Below, one piece after another: positions 1 through 6,079 of a stretch of 22,687 nt of DNA (positions are counted from its first letter, which is position 1; each line of letters starts with the position of its first letter). The position numbers and the translations under genes were made by a program. The stretch is taken from positions 1 through 22,687 of the forward strand of contig JBLHOS010000051.1 in NCBI GenBank assembly GCA_047623825.1. The letters run 5' to 3'. Below the pieces are notes generated by a model that searched no databases, had not been told where the DNA came from, and saw only the letters and a program-made list of their open reading frames with translations. The DNA is from JBLHOS01 sp047623825 (GTDB lineage: Bacteria > Pseudomonadota > Alphaproteobacteria > Rhodobacterales > Rhodobacteraceae).

Positions 1-2
1 GA

Positions 3-263
3 ACCAGCGTCGTCACCAGCCCGCTGTGGGGTGTAACCTATATTCACCTGATGTTTGATGCACACCAGATCCTCACTGCCAACGGAATGCCATGTGAAAG
101 CCTGCTGCCTTCGGCACCTGTGCTGGACGCTTTCCATGATCAAAGTCGCGAAGAACTTTTAGCGATCTATCCCGACCTGCGCGCAGCCCCGACCCATGGC
201 CCATTCCAAATGGCCCGGCCGTCGATGTCAGCGCCTGAAACGCGATTTGCAAGATTTGGCTGA
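3..263 (+). CDS. Hint-domain protein, C-terminal fragment (cut by window edge)
   Basis: The reading frame is open from the first bases of the window and ends at TGA 261-263, so only the last 86 codons are present and the start lies outside. The segment reading VTYIHLMFDAHQILTANG, then a SLLPSAP stretch and a YPDLR motif, matches from memory the end of the Hedgehog/intein (Hint) domain of secreted or surface proteins common in Rhodobacterales. In that family Hint domains often sit at the C-terminus behind variable domains; nothing upstream is visible here to tell what they are. An internal ATG at position 51 falls inside the conserved domain and is unlikely to be the true start. It converges on rpoH across a shared terminator. 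Family assignment is by recalled sequence pattern only. Confidence 0.7.
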   Translation, partial: TSVVTSPLWGVTYIHLMFDAHQILTANGMPCESLLPSAPVLDAFHDQSREELLAIYPDLRAAPTHGPFQMARPSMSAPETRFARFG

Positions 264-267
264 AACG

Positions 268-306
268 AAAAAGGCCCGCCACAAGGGCGAGCCTTTCGTT
301 ATTTTG
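268..306. terminator. bidirectional intrinsic terminator
   Basis: An inverted repeat pairs AAAGGC (270-275) with GCCTTT (291-296) and, inside it, CGCC (277-280) with GGCG (286-289), with one mismatch between the two stems. T-rich sequence follows on the plus strand, and the A-run before the repeat gives a T-run on the minus strand. It sits between the convergent Hint-protein gene (stop at 263) and rpoH (stop at 319), so it probably ends both transcripts. Confidence 0.75.
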
Positions 307-318
307 TAAAATCAACAG

Positions 319-1215
319 TTATGCAGACTCAAGCACGCCTTGCTCCCGGGCCAAATCACGCATCCGTTTTTGCAGCTTTTCAAACGCACGAACCTCAATC
401 TGGCGAATCCGCTCCCGGCTGACATTGTAAACTGTGCTTAGATCTTCCAGTGTCACCGGCTGATCCTTCAAGCGACGTTGGCTCAGAATGTCGCGCTCAC
501 GCTCATTCAGCGCGTTCATCGCCTCAGACATCAACGCCATCCGGCTTTTGAATTCATCTTGTTCTTCGTAGTCACTTGCTGTGTTGGCGCTTTCATCCTC
601 CAGCCAGTCTTGCCATTGGGTAGCACTTTCACCGTCGCTGCCGACCATCGCATTAAGAGACGCGTCGCCCCCCGACATACGCCGGTTCATCGAGATCACT
701 TCGGTTTCAGTCACACCAAGGTCATGGGCGATGCGCGCCACGTTCTCAGGCCGCATATCGCCGTCTTCCAAGGCGCCAATCCGAGATTTAGCTTTGCGCA
801 GGTTGAAAAACAGTTTCTTTTGCGCTGACGTTGTGCCCAATTTTACAAGGCTCCAGGACCGCAGGACATATTCCTGGATCGAGGCGCGGATCCACCACAT
901 GGCATAAGTCGCCAAGCGGAACCCCTTTTCGGGGTCAAAGCGTTTTACAGCCTGCATCAGACCCACATTTGCCTCTGAGATCACCTCAGCTTGCGGCAGA
1001 CCATACCCCCGGTAGCCCATCGCGATTTTCGCGGCGAGGCGTAGGTGGCTGGTAACCATCTGGTGGGCGGCGTCAGTATCTTCGTGGTCGACCCAACGCT
1101 TGGCCAACATGTATTCTTGGCCGGGCTCCAACATCGGGAACTTGCGGATTTCCTGAAGATACCGGTTCAACCCCTGTTCTGGGGATGGTGCGGGAAGATT
1201 TGCATAAGTCGCCAT
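319..1215 (-). CDS. rpoH: RNA polymerase sigma-32 factor RpoH
   Basis: Heat-shock sigma factor of 298 residues, the usual length. It directs core RNA polymerase to heat-shock and stress promoters. Visible features are the region 2 core around residues 80-118 (EANVGLMQAVKRFDPEKGFR then LATYAMWWIR), the RpoH-specific box QKKLFFNLR at 132-140, and a C-terminal region 4 helix-turn-helix with VSRERIRQIEVRAFEKL. Rhodobacterales usually carry two rpoH genes; the N-terminus and the complete RpoH box suggest the RpoHI type, but I cannot exclude the paralogue. The start at 1215 follows a GGGAG ribosome binding site. The gene is monocistronic, downstream of rluD on the same strand but separated from it by 186 bases that hold a sigma-32-like promoter. 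The bidirectional terminator at 268-306 closes it. Confidence 0.95.
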   Translation of the reverse strand: MATYANLPAPSPEQGLNRYLQEIRKFPMLEPGQEYMLAKRWVDHEDTDAAHQMVTSHLRLAAKIAMGYRGYGLPQAEVISEANVGLMQAVKRFDPEKGFRLATYAMWWIRASIQEYVLRSWSLVKLGTTSAQKKLFFNLRKAKSRIGALEDGDMRPENVARIAHDLGVTETEVISMNRRMSGGDASLNAMVGSDGESATQWQDWLEDESANTASDYEEQDEFKSRMALMSEAMNALNERERDILSQRRLKDQPVTLEDLSTVYNVSRERIRQIEVRAFEKLQKRMRDLAREQGVLESA

Positions 1216-1271
1216 TTAGCTGACTCCCTGTTTGCTCGGCTCTTGAGATGTGAACCCTGTTAACTTTGTAA

Positions 1272-1301
1272 GTATTTGGGAGTGAAAAACAGGATTTCAA
1301 G
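1272..1301 (-). promoter_or_regulatory. candidate sigma-32-type promoter of rpoH
   Basis: On the minus strand CTTGAAAT (1301-1294) is followed after 13 bases by CCCAAATAC (1280-1272). This resembles the sigma-32 consensus, CTTGAA then about 13 bases then CCCCATNT, and lies 57-86 bases before the rpoH start. It would make rpoH partly autoregulated. The -10 half is a poor match (AA in place of CAT), so this is a candidate only. Confidence 0.4.
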
Positions 1302-1305
1302 AGGC

Positions 1306-1327
1306 TTCTGAACTGAATGGTTCAGAA
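1306..1327. repeat. 8-bp inverted repeat in the rluD-rpoH intergenic region
   Basis: TTCTGAAC (1306-1313) and GTTCAGAA (1320-1327) are perfect inverted copies with a 6-base gap. The repeat ends four bases upstream of the CTTGAAAT box of the candidate rpoH promoter and about 75 bases beyond the rluD stop. It could be an operator for rpoH or a weak terminator for rluD; no T-run follows directly on the minus strand, which favours an operator or no role. Confidence 0.35.
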
Positions 1328-1401
1328 TATGTCGAAAAAGAATGCGCACAGCAATGCTTGTTTCGGCAATATCACGTGCCTGTGTGCACATGTGTTCGGG
1401 C

Positions 1402-2427
1402 TCAGCCGCGCAGAACTTGCAAAAGCTCCGCAAGATCAGCCGGAAGGTTAGCCTCAAAGCTCATTTCTTCATGGCTGACGGGGTGTTTGAACCCCAATGT
1501 AGCGGCATGCAGCGCCTGACGGGGAAACTGCATCAACGCGGCAGCCCGCGCTGGCCCAACAGCCTTTTCTGAGACTTTGCGCCGCCCGCCGTAAGTCGCG
1601 TCACCAATCAGTCCATGCCCCGCATGGGCCAGATGCACACGGATCTGATGCGTGCGCCCAGTTTCCAGCCAACATTCGACCAAGGCGGCAGAGCCAAAAT
1701 CCTCGAGTGTTCGCGACCTTGTAATCGCATGACGCCCACCCTGAAACTTGACCGCTTGGCGTTGCCGATCCGTCTTGTGGCGCGCCAATTGGGTACTGAT
1801 TTTCAAGATATTACTGCCTTCAAAACTGATGCCGGGCAGTCCGCGCAACCTGGGGTCAGCCGCATCAGGCACGCCGTTGCAAATTGCCAGATAGCGGCGA
1901 TTGACGGTGTGTTTTTCAAATTGCGCGGCCAGACCGTGGTGCGCGCGGTCTGATTTGGCCACAACCAATAGGCCGCTAGTATCTTTGTCGATCCGGTGCA
2001 CAATGCCGGGGCGCTTTTCTCCACCGATACCCGACAGCTCACCACCAAAATGATGCAATAGCGCATTGACCAATGTGCCAGACGGCGAGCCGGGAGCCGG
2101 ATGAACAACCATTCCGACCGGCTTGTTCACGACAACCAAGTCATCATCTTCAAACAAGATCTCCAGCGGAATATCCTCAGGCAGCGTCGCGACATCAACT
2201 GACGCCTCGACTGTGACCTCTAGTAAATCATCCTCAAGCACCTTGGCCTTTGCATCGGTCACCACGACGCCGTTCAACTGCACAGCCCCCTCGGCAATCA
2301 GCCGCGCCAGACGTGAGCGGCTGAGGCTCGCGTCCTCTGGCACATCGCGCGCCAGTGCTTTATCAAGACGCGGAGCTGGGTTGGGGCCGATACGGACCGC
2401 GACGATCTTGGATTGAGGCGCGGACAT
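1402..2427 (-). CDS. rluD: 23S rRNA pseudouridine synthase, RluA/RluD family
   Basis: This 341-residue protein isomerises uridines to pseudouridine in large-subunit rRNA; RluD proper acts on helix 69. An S4 RNA-binding domain (about residues 18-65, LSRSRLARLIAEGAVQLNG) precedes the RluA-type catalytic domain. The signature HRIDKDTSG at 144-152 contains the catalytic aspartate D147, and ETGRTHQIRVH, typical of the fold, comes later. S4 domain plus length point to RluD rather than RluA or RluC, but substrate position cannot be read from sequence. The ATG at 2427 overlaps the start codon of the divergent gene at 2426 (shared CATG). A GGAG ribosome binding site at 2436-2439 lies inside that neighbour's coding region. 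Confidence 0.9.
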   Translation of the reverse strand: MSAPQSKIVAVRIGPNPAPRLDKALARDVPEDASLSRSRLARLIAEGAVQLNGVVVTDAKAKVLEDDLLEVTVEASVDVATLPEDIPLEILFEDDDLVVVNKPVGMVVHPAPGSPSGTLVNALLHHFGGELSGIGGEKRPGIVHRIDKDTSGLLVVAKSDRAHHGLAAQFEKHTVNRRYLAICNGVPDAADPRLRGLPGISFEGSNILKISTQLARHKTDRQRQAVKFQGGRHAITRSRTLEDFGSAALVECWLETGRTHQIRVHLAHAGHGLIGDATYGGRRKVSEKAVGPARAAALMQFPRQALHAATLGFKHPVSHEEMSFEANLPADLAELLQVLRG

Positions 2428-2743
2428 GGGCGATACTCCGATAAAGGATGATCAGGCGGAAACAGGGGTTGAGCCTGCAAACCTGAAATTTTTACGTATT
2501 CTCGTAACGGTCTTGACCCTTACGATGATCGGCGGGCTGATAACGGTCGTAGCGGTCTTTGTCACGCGTTTCCCGGCAGCCAGTGGTCTGATGCTGCCCG
2601 ATGTCATTACTCTGCCAGACGGCACTCAGGCGCTGTCATACACTGTCGGGCCCGATTGGTACGGCATTGTGACAGCACAGAACACGATTCTGATCTTTGA
2701 CCGGAACACCGGCGCACTGCGCCAGACTGTTACGATTGAATAG
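2426..2743 (+). CDS. small single-pass membrane protein, DUF6476-like
   Basis: A 105-residue protein of unknown function. It has a charged N-terminus (about 20 residues), one strong transmembrane segment (about residues 25-48, LRILVTVLTLTMIGGLITVV) and a C-terminal part of about 55 residues with beta-like repeats ending in ILIFDRNTGALRQ. That ending resembles one blade of a propeller or quinoprotein repeat, but a single blade is not a domain. I recall small rhodobacterial proteins of this shape next to rluD, annotated as DUF6476; that number is from memory. The start is supported by GAGG at 2415-2418, inside the rluD coding region. Its ATG overlaps the rluD ATG on the other strand, so the two promoters must lie within each other's genes. 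Confidence 0.75.
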   Translation: MGDTPIKDDQAETGVEPANLKFLRILVTVLTLTMIGGLITVVAVFVTRFPAASGLMLPDVITLPDGTQALSYTVGPDWYGIVTAQNTILIFDRNTGALRQTVTIE

Positions 2744-2760
2744 GACGTCAGGGTTTGGGG

Positions 2761-2837
2761 TGGTACCACCTCCTGGTCTCGAACCAGGGACCTCCTGATC
2801 CACAATCAGGCGCTCTAACCAACTGAGCTAAGGCGGC
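2761..2837 (-). tRNA. tRNA-His (anticodon GTG)
   Basis: Read on the minus strand this 77-base element folds as a complete tRNA: acceptor stem GCCGCCT with AGGTGGT, D-arm beginning TAGCTCAGTTGG, anticodon stem CCTGA/TCAGG around loop TTGTGGA (anticodon GTG, histidine), T-arm CCTGG-TTCGAGA-CCAGG, discriminator A73 and an encoded CCA. The base before G1 (2838 on the minus strand) is T, so the usual extra 5' G of tRNA-His is not encoded, and the terminal pair is G1:U72. This matches the known alphaproteobacterial exception, where HisRS recognises a tRNA without G-1:C73. The GNAT pseudogene lies upstream on the same strand. Confidence 0.95.
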
Positions 2838-2859
2838 ACTGCGCCCGCATTTAGACCCA

Positions 2860-2881
2860 AGGCCTTATGAATGCAAGGCCT
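2860..2881 (-). terminator. possible hairpin after the GNAT gene
   Basis: AGGCCT at 2860-2865 and again at 2876-2881 can pair as a 6-bp stem with a 10-base loop. It begins two bases beyond the far stop of the interrupted GNAT gene and before the tRNA-His. No convincing T-run follows on the minus strand, so termination is only suggested. Confidence 0.3.
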
Positions 2882-2882
2882 G

Positions 2883-3374
2883 TCAGGACGACAAATTAAT
2901 CGACCAATGCTGTTCTATCGAAGGTTGCCCGAAGGACACGACCGGACGGCTGTCGTCAAGCGTGAACCCAAACTTTTCATAGAGCACGCAAGCGGCCTTG
3001 TGTGACTGGTGCGCCCACAGAACCAAGGAGTGGTAACCAGCATCTTGGGAAAAGCCTAGTCATTCACGCAACAACCAACGCCCCAGCCCCTTGCCACGCG
3101 CCCCAGGCGACAGCAAAAACATGCGCAACTTGGCCACACCCATCTCTGGCCCCTTTACGCAAAAGATAGAGTCTAGGCGCTGGTCACCTTCCCACGCGAT
3201 CCACGCCCGTTCCATTTCCGGGTCCCTGCTGCGGATGAAGCCCGCAAGGATTTCTGCGACCAATGCCCCGAACGTATGATCGAATTCCTCTTCGGCGGTA
3301 TAAATTTCTGGTTGCTGTTGGATCAGCCACCCAGCATCGCCAACACCCAGATCCCGCAATTCAATTTCCGACAC
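2883..3374 (-). pseudogene. GNAT family N-acetyltransferase interrupted by an in-frame TGA
   Basis: From a GTG start at 3374 (GGA ribosome binding site upstream) the frame runs 104 codons to TGA at 3060-3062. It then continues in the same frame for another 58 codons to TGA at 2883-2885. The first part carries the acetyl-CoA binding motif (VAKLRMFLLSPGARGKGLGR). The second part carries the rest of the fold (GYHSLVLWAHQSHKAACVLY, EKFGF). Neither half is a complete GNAT. The family is the one often fused to a MarR domain; here there is no MarR domain. In remembered homologues the residue after RLVDE is usually cysteine, and TGA stands exactly there. A recent nonsense mutation (TGC or TGT to TGA) is the simplest reading; sequencing error, readthrough or selenocysteine are alternatives. 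The rest of the frame is undamaged. Confidence 0.75.
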
Positions 3375-3454
3375 TGTCGCGCGTCCTTTCGCGTGTCTTG
3401 TCAGTCCGGCCCCAAATCGTTAGATCAGCACAATCTGGTCTCGGAGAAAATCAC

Positions 3455-3649
3455 ATGAGCATCAACACCGAAAGCGATATGGCCGCCAATCTACAAATTG
3501 GACCAACAAGCATCGGCATGGTCCGGATCTTTGTTGAGGCAGAAGGCGTGAATTTACCGCTGGATTTTGAGCCCGAAGAAGCCTTGGAGATTGCCGAGGA
3601 ATTGCGTGCCGCCGCGGAGGCCGCCCGCGCGATGGGTAAAAAAGGCTAA
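3455..3649 (+). CDS. small conserved protein, DUF6324-like
   Basis: A 64-residue acidic protein of unknown function. The start at 3455 is chosen over an upstream in-frame ATG because GGAG (3443-3446) sits at proper spacing and because the upstream extension is antisense to the GNAT gene. The sequence has a beta-rich centre (GPTSIGMVRIFVEAEG) and a C-terminal helix rich in Glu and Ala (EEALEIAEELRAAAEAAR). No signal peptide or membrane segment is visible. I recall similar short proteins in Rhodobacterales annotated as DUF6324; the number is from memory. Its TAA (3647-3649) overlaps the TAG of the convergent mmcB gene, so the two 3' ends share bases and no terminator can lie between them. Confidence 0.8.
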   Translation: MSINTESDMAANLQIGPTSIGMVRIFVEAEGVNLPLDFEPEEALEIAEELRAAAEAARAMGKKG

Positions 3650-4098
3650 ACCGGCAATCGCGGATCGCGTAGCGTTTGCAGCCTGAGGGCTGCCACCCGT
3701 GCGAATTTCTGCAACAGCACTTTGCGTCTCGCGCTTGCCAACTTGGTCTCTGGTCCGACGCGCAAGATCTCTGCATCATACGCGTCGGCGATGATCAGTC
3801 CGGTACCTTCGGGCAAAAGGTCAGTTGGAAAATCTTCGTCAACCGCCCAGAAATACCGATCACACCACTCTAGATACCCCTCCCACTTGCTGTCGGATGT
3901 GAAATCCGCGCGGGACGATTTGCATTCGATCACCCACATCTCACCCTTGGGGCCAAGCGCCATCACATCGACGCGCAACCCGCGCTGCGGAGTAAATTCT
4001 TCAATCGTTACAAAATCATGGTCGCGCAGATGACGGCAGACCCCGCGGGCCAATAGCTGACCGGGCTTCAAGGCGGTGGGTAAAAGATCATCCGGCAT
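3646..4098 (-). CDS. mmcB: MmcB family DNA repair protein (putative nuclease)
   Basis: MmcB is an alphaproteobacterial protein linked to DNA-damage tolerance and predicted to have a PD-(D/E)XK nuclease fold. In this 150-residue product the expected catalytic set is visible: RVDVMALGP (D44), then WVIECKSS with E58 and K60, followed by DSKWEGYLEWCDRYFW typical of the family. An upstream in-frame ATG at 4170 would add 24 residues with no family resemblance, so I chose the ATG at 4098, where MPDDLLPTALKPGQLLARG fits remembered homologues. No good ribosome binding site precedes either start, so the start is uncertain. It converges on the DUF6324-like gene with overlapping stop codons. Confidence 0.85.
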   Translation of the reverse strand: MPDDLLPTALKPGQLLARGVCRHLRDHDFVTIEEFTPQRGLRVDVMALGPKGEMWVIECKSSRADFTSDSKWEGYLEWCDRYFWAVDEDFPTDLLPEGTGLIIADAYDAEILRVGPETKLASARRKVLLQKFARVAALRLQTLRDPRLPV

Positions 4099-4199
4099 AG
4101 GATTAGCATGAACAATAGGTGAACAAAGATCAAGTTGATTGGATGTTGAGATGAAATCTGTAGGTACCATGCCATCTATGAAACCCAGATGCGTCGTTT

Positions 4200-4525
4200 A
4201 TGACACCCAACCCAAACTTGAGCTTCCCGGCCCTGGCCGACCCGATCCAGCGCAACATCGTGCACCTGCAGGCGCAAGGCGCGTGGACGATTGGCGCTGT
4301 TGCACAGGAGTTCTATATAACCCGATGCGCCGTCAAAAATCACCTCAGAGTGCTAGGGGACGCCCAATTCAACATCGTCACCCCTCAAGGGCGCAAGCCC
4401 ATCAATCGCCTGAACCCAGACGGTTTTCGATCTATTTCCACCGGTTAGAGGGGTTCACCATCTTGTAGGATGACCACCTGACAACCTTGAAATTTATAAT
4501 TGAAAAAGATGCACGCCATGACTGA
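4200..4525 (+). pseudogene. decayed ArsR-family regulator
   Basis: From ATG 4200 an 82-codon frame ends at TAG 4446-4448. Its start (LSFPALADPIQRNIV) and winged-helix part (IGAVAQEFYITRCAVKNHLRVL) follow the pattern of ArsR repressors that usually precede SRPBCC genes. Several normally conserved positions are altered (ADPTRR to ADPIQR, SKHLKVLE to KNHLRVLG). The expected C-terminal sequence seems to continue in another frame: DDHLTTLK after TAG 4466-4468, ending at TGA 4523-4525. That would overlap the ATG of the next gene, as in intact operons. At least one frameshift and one nonsense codon therefore seem to separate the parts, though the overall span (108 codons) is normal for the family. 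The first 82 codons could still be translated, so loss of function is inferred. Confidence 0.6.
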
Positions 4526-4934
4526 TCACAGCATCGAAAAGACCCTGATCCTGCCGGCCACGCCGCAACTGTCTGGGCCTACCTGACCAAAGCCGATCAA
4601 AGCCGATCAAATCAGTACTTGGTTCCATAAGCCAAAGCCCGATCTGGCGGACGATCAGGCCTCTACAATGCCAGGATCTGACCGTGAGCCGCAGTCCTGA
4701 GGGCCGGTGCAGGTTTGTGATCTGCCAAAACCACTTTCCCATAGTTTTACGGCGCATCCGATGAGGGATCTGGTGACAACAGTGAGCTGGACAATGACCT
4801 TGGCGGAGGCAGGAACGCGCTTGCATTTGCACCACTCAGCCTTCCGTGCCGGCGCTGCGCTATTTGCGCTGTTGACCATGTTTGACAAGGGCTGGGATGG
4901 CCCTTTGATCCAGATGCGCGACGCGATAATTTAA
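4518..4934 (+). pseudogene. decayed SRPBCC/AHSA1-domain gene
   Basis: The start reads MTDHSIEKTLILPATP, the end reads TRLHLHHSAF, then FDKGWDGPLIQMRDAI, and the middle contains ISTWFHKPKPDLADDQAS. All three are typical of AHSA1-type START-like proteins and all lie in the same frame. The 139-codon span is normal for the family. One base is missing near 4570, throwing the expected AATVWAYLTKADQ stretch into another frame. A tandem 10-base duplication (agccgatcaa at 4591-4600 and 4601-4610) brings the frame back, and TGA at 4698-4700 stops it again. It overlaps the end of the ArsR remnant, as in a coupled ArsR-SRPBCC operon. An intact operon of the same design lies at 16249-17341. Confidence 0.8.
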
Positions 4935-4980
4935 GCCGCGTGTAATACCTCTTGTCGCAATGCCTGTAGCAGCCTATCTG

Positions 4981-5126
4981 AGAGGAAGGCGGGTTCTGTC
5001 TTTCTTGTACCTGTGGCAACATTCCAGTGGCCTTAAGCAATTCCGAGGGAGCTGGCTCTGTCCGGACCCTGGTTCGATTACCCGGTGCCCACCTGTACAT
5101 ACAGGTCCTCGGGAATATACGCCTCT
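4981..5126 (+). ncRNA. structured RNA candidate, possibly 6S RNA
   Basis: This lies in a 305-base stretch (4935-5239) with no convincing protein gene. Clear pairings are ACCTGT (5091-5096) with ACAGGT (5101-5106), CCGAGG (5044-5049) with CCTCGG (5107-5112), and a possible closing helix AGGCG (4987-4991) with CGCCT (5120-5124). The order GGTGCCCACCT, then a short hairpin, then AGGTCCTCGGGA resembles what I remember of the 3' half of alphaproteobacterial 6S RNA. 6S RNA binds housekeeping RNA polymerase and lowers transcription in stationary phase. Strand, ends and identity are uncertain. The rest of the stretch, 5127-5239, holds nothing I can name. Confidence 0.4.
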
Positions 5127-5239
5127 ACGGTTGTGATGGTCCCGCCGCCTGATCCCATTAACGGTGCCGGTCTTTAGGGATCGTCACCGGGATCACCCCC
5201 TGCATCTGTGACATTTGCCGACTGCCGTCCTGTGGCGTG

Positions 5240-5467
5240 TCATTGGCTTGGTCCATGCTCATGCATCTTATCGCCGACTTGCGCTGATCCAAACGTGATC
5301 CCACCAAAAACAAACAACATGATCACCACCATCGGTCCCACGACAGTGTGCGTCACCAAGTGGAACAGATTGCCAATTTTGAAACCCAACAGCAGCGCAA
5401 CGAACGCCGCTGTAATCCCAAAGCCGATGGCGGCATGATGTAAAATCAAGCGGATATGATCAGGCAT
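5240..5467 (-). CDS. small hypothetical membrane protein downstream of nusB
   Basis: A 75-residue protein with two predicted transmembrane segments: about residues 7-27 (LILHHAAIGFGITAAFVALLL) and 38-62 (LVTHTVVGPMVVIMLFVFGG). It has a short polar tail. The start at 5467 follows a strong AGGAGG ribosome binding site. I recall small rhodobacterial membrane proteins with HAAIGFG and HLVTHT motifs but no assigned function. It is on the same strand as the riboflavin/nusB operon, 126 bases beyond the nusB stop, so it may have its own promoter or be read through from nusB. Nothing in its sequence links it to flavins. Confidence 0.7.
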   Translation of the reverse strand: MPDHIRLILHHAAIGFGITAAFVALLLGFKIGNLFHLVTHTVVGPMVVIMLFVFGGITFGSAQVGDKMHEHGPSQ

Positions 5468-5593
5468 TGTATCCTCCTAAATCACCGTCAAAAGTATGCG
5501 TCTGTCAGATCAGGACAATCCCAAGGCCGCCATGATCCAAAAATCCAACACGAATCGGTTTGTACTTGGTGAGTGAACCAGTGGATTGCTGCC

Positions 5594-6079
5594 TCAAAAG
5601 GCGTCTGGCCGGGCCCCACGCGCCATATGATCCAGCACGGCATTCACAAATTTCGACTCAGGCCCTTCGGGAAAGAACGCGCGAGCCACATCTACGAACT
5701 CATTGATCACAACTTTGGGTGGTGTGTCATTTTGGGTCAATTCAGCACCAGCCGCGCGGAACAATGCCCGCAATGTCGGATCGATCCGGGCAATCGGCCA
5801 CTTTGCAACCAGCGCGCGGTCGGTCAGCTGGTCAATCGTCGATTGGAATTCAACGGCGTCTTCCAACAGCTTGCGAAAGTGTATGGGGTCGCCCTCAACC
5901 ATCTCCTCGCCCTCGATCTCCTCACCAAACCGCCAATTTTCAAATTCCACACGCACGACATCGACGCCTTGCGAAGAATGCTCCATCTGAAACAGCGCCT
6001 GAACGGCATAAAGCCGAGCTGCTGATTTCATCTGCCGCAGCAACTCTTTACTGGGTCCTTTGGGGCGGGTGATTGTCAT
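5594..6079 (-). CDS. nusB: transcription antitermination factor NusB
   Basis: NusB pairs with NusE (ribosomal protein S10) on boxA RNA and keeps RNA polymerase elongating through rRNA operons. The 161-residue product shows the all-helical NusB pattern: an N-terminal SAARLYAVQALFQMEHS motif, a central IDQLTDRALVAKWPIARID stretch, and the C-terminal VVINEFVDVARAFF, FVNAVLDHMAR signature. Its ATG overlaps the ribH stop (ATGA), so the two are translationally coupled. The ribH-nusB pairing is widespread in proteobacteria. It is the last gene of the tightly packed riboflavin operon. No insertion or loss is visible against the family. Confidence 0.95.
   Translation of the reverse strand: MTITRPKGPSKELLRQMKSAARLYAVQALFQMEHSSQGVDVVRVEFENWRFGEEIEGEEMVEGDPIHFRKLLEDAVEFQSTIDQLTDRALVAKWPIARIDPTLRALFRAAGAELTQNDTPPKVVINEFVDVARAFFPEGPESKFVNAVLDHMARGARPDAF

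Noticed and set aside
478..1055. Overlapping plus-strand ORFs inside rpoH
   Set aside because: They are shadows of a clearly conserved sigma-factor gene, with no ribosome binding site or recognisable motif.
3060..3062. Selenocysteine codon in the GNAT gene
   Set aside because: The cysteine-position match is suggestive, but the following stem is weak and no sel gene is visible. I kept a pseudogene call and list the idea only as a test.
4747..5100. 117-codon minus-strand ORF across the SRPBCC remnant and the RNA region
   Set aside because: It is antisense to a recognisable SRPBCC coding sequence, has an implausible composition (rich in Arg, Ser, Pro) and lacks a ribosome binding site.
5078..5158. 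26-codon minus-strand ORF reading GGGTITTVEAYIPEDLYVQ
   Set aside because: The peptide looks protein-like, but it has no ribosome binding site, no continuation in frame, and it overlaps the structured RNA candidate. It could be chance or a relic; not enough to call a gene.
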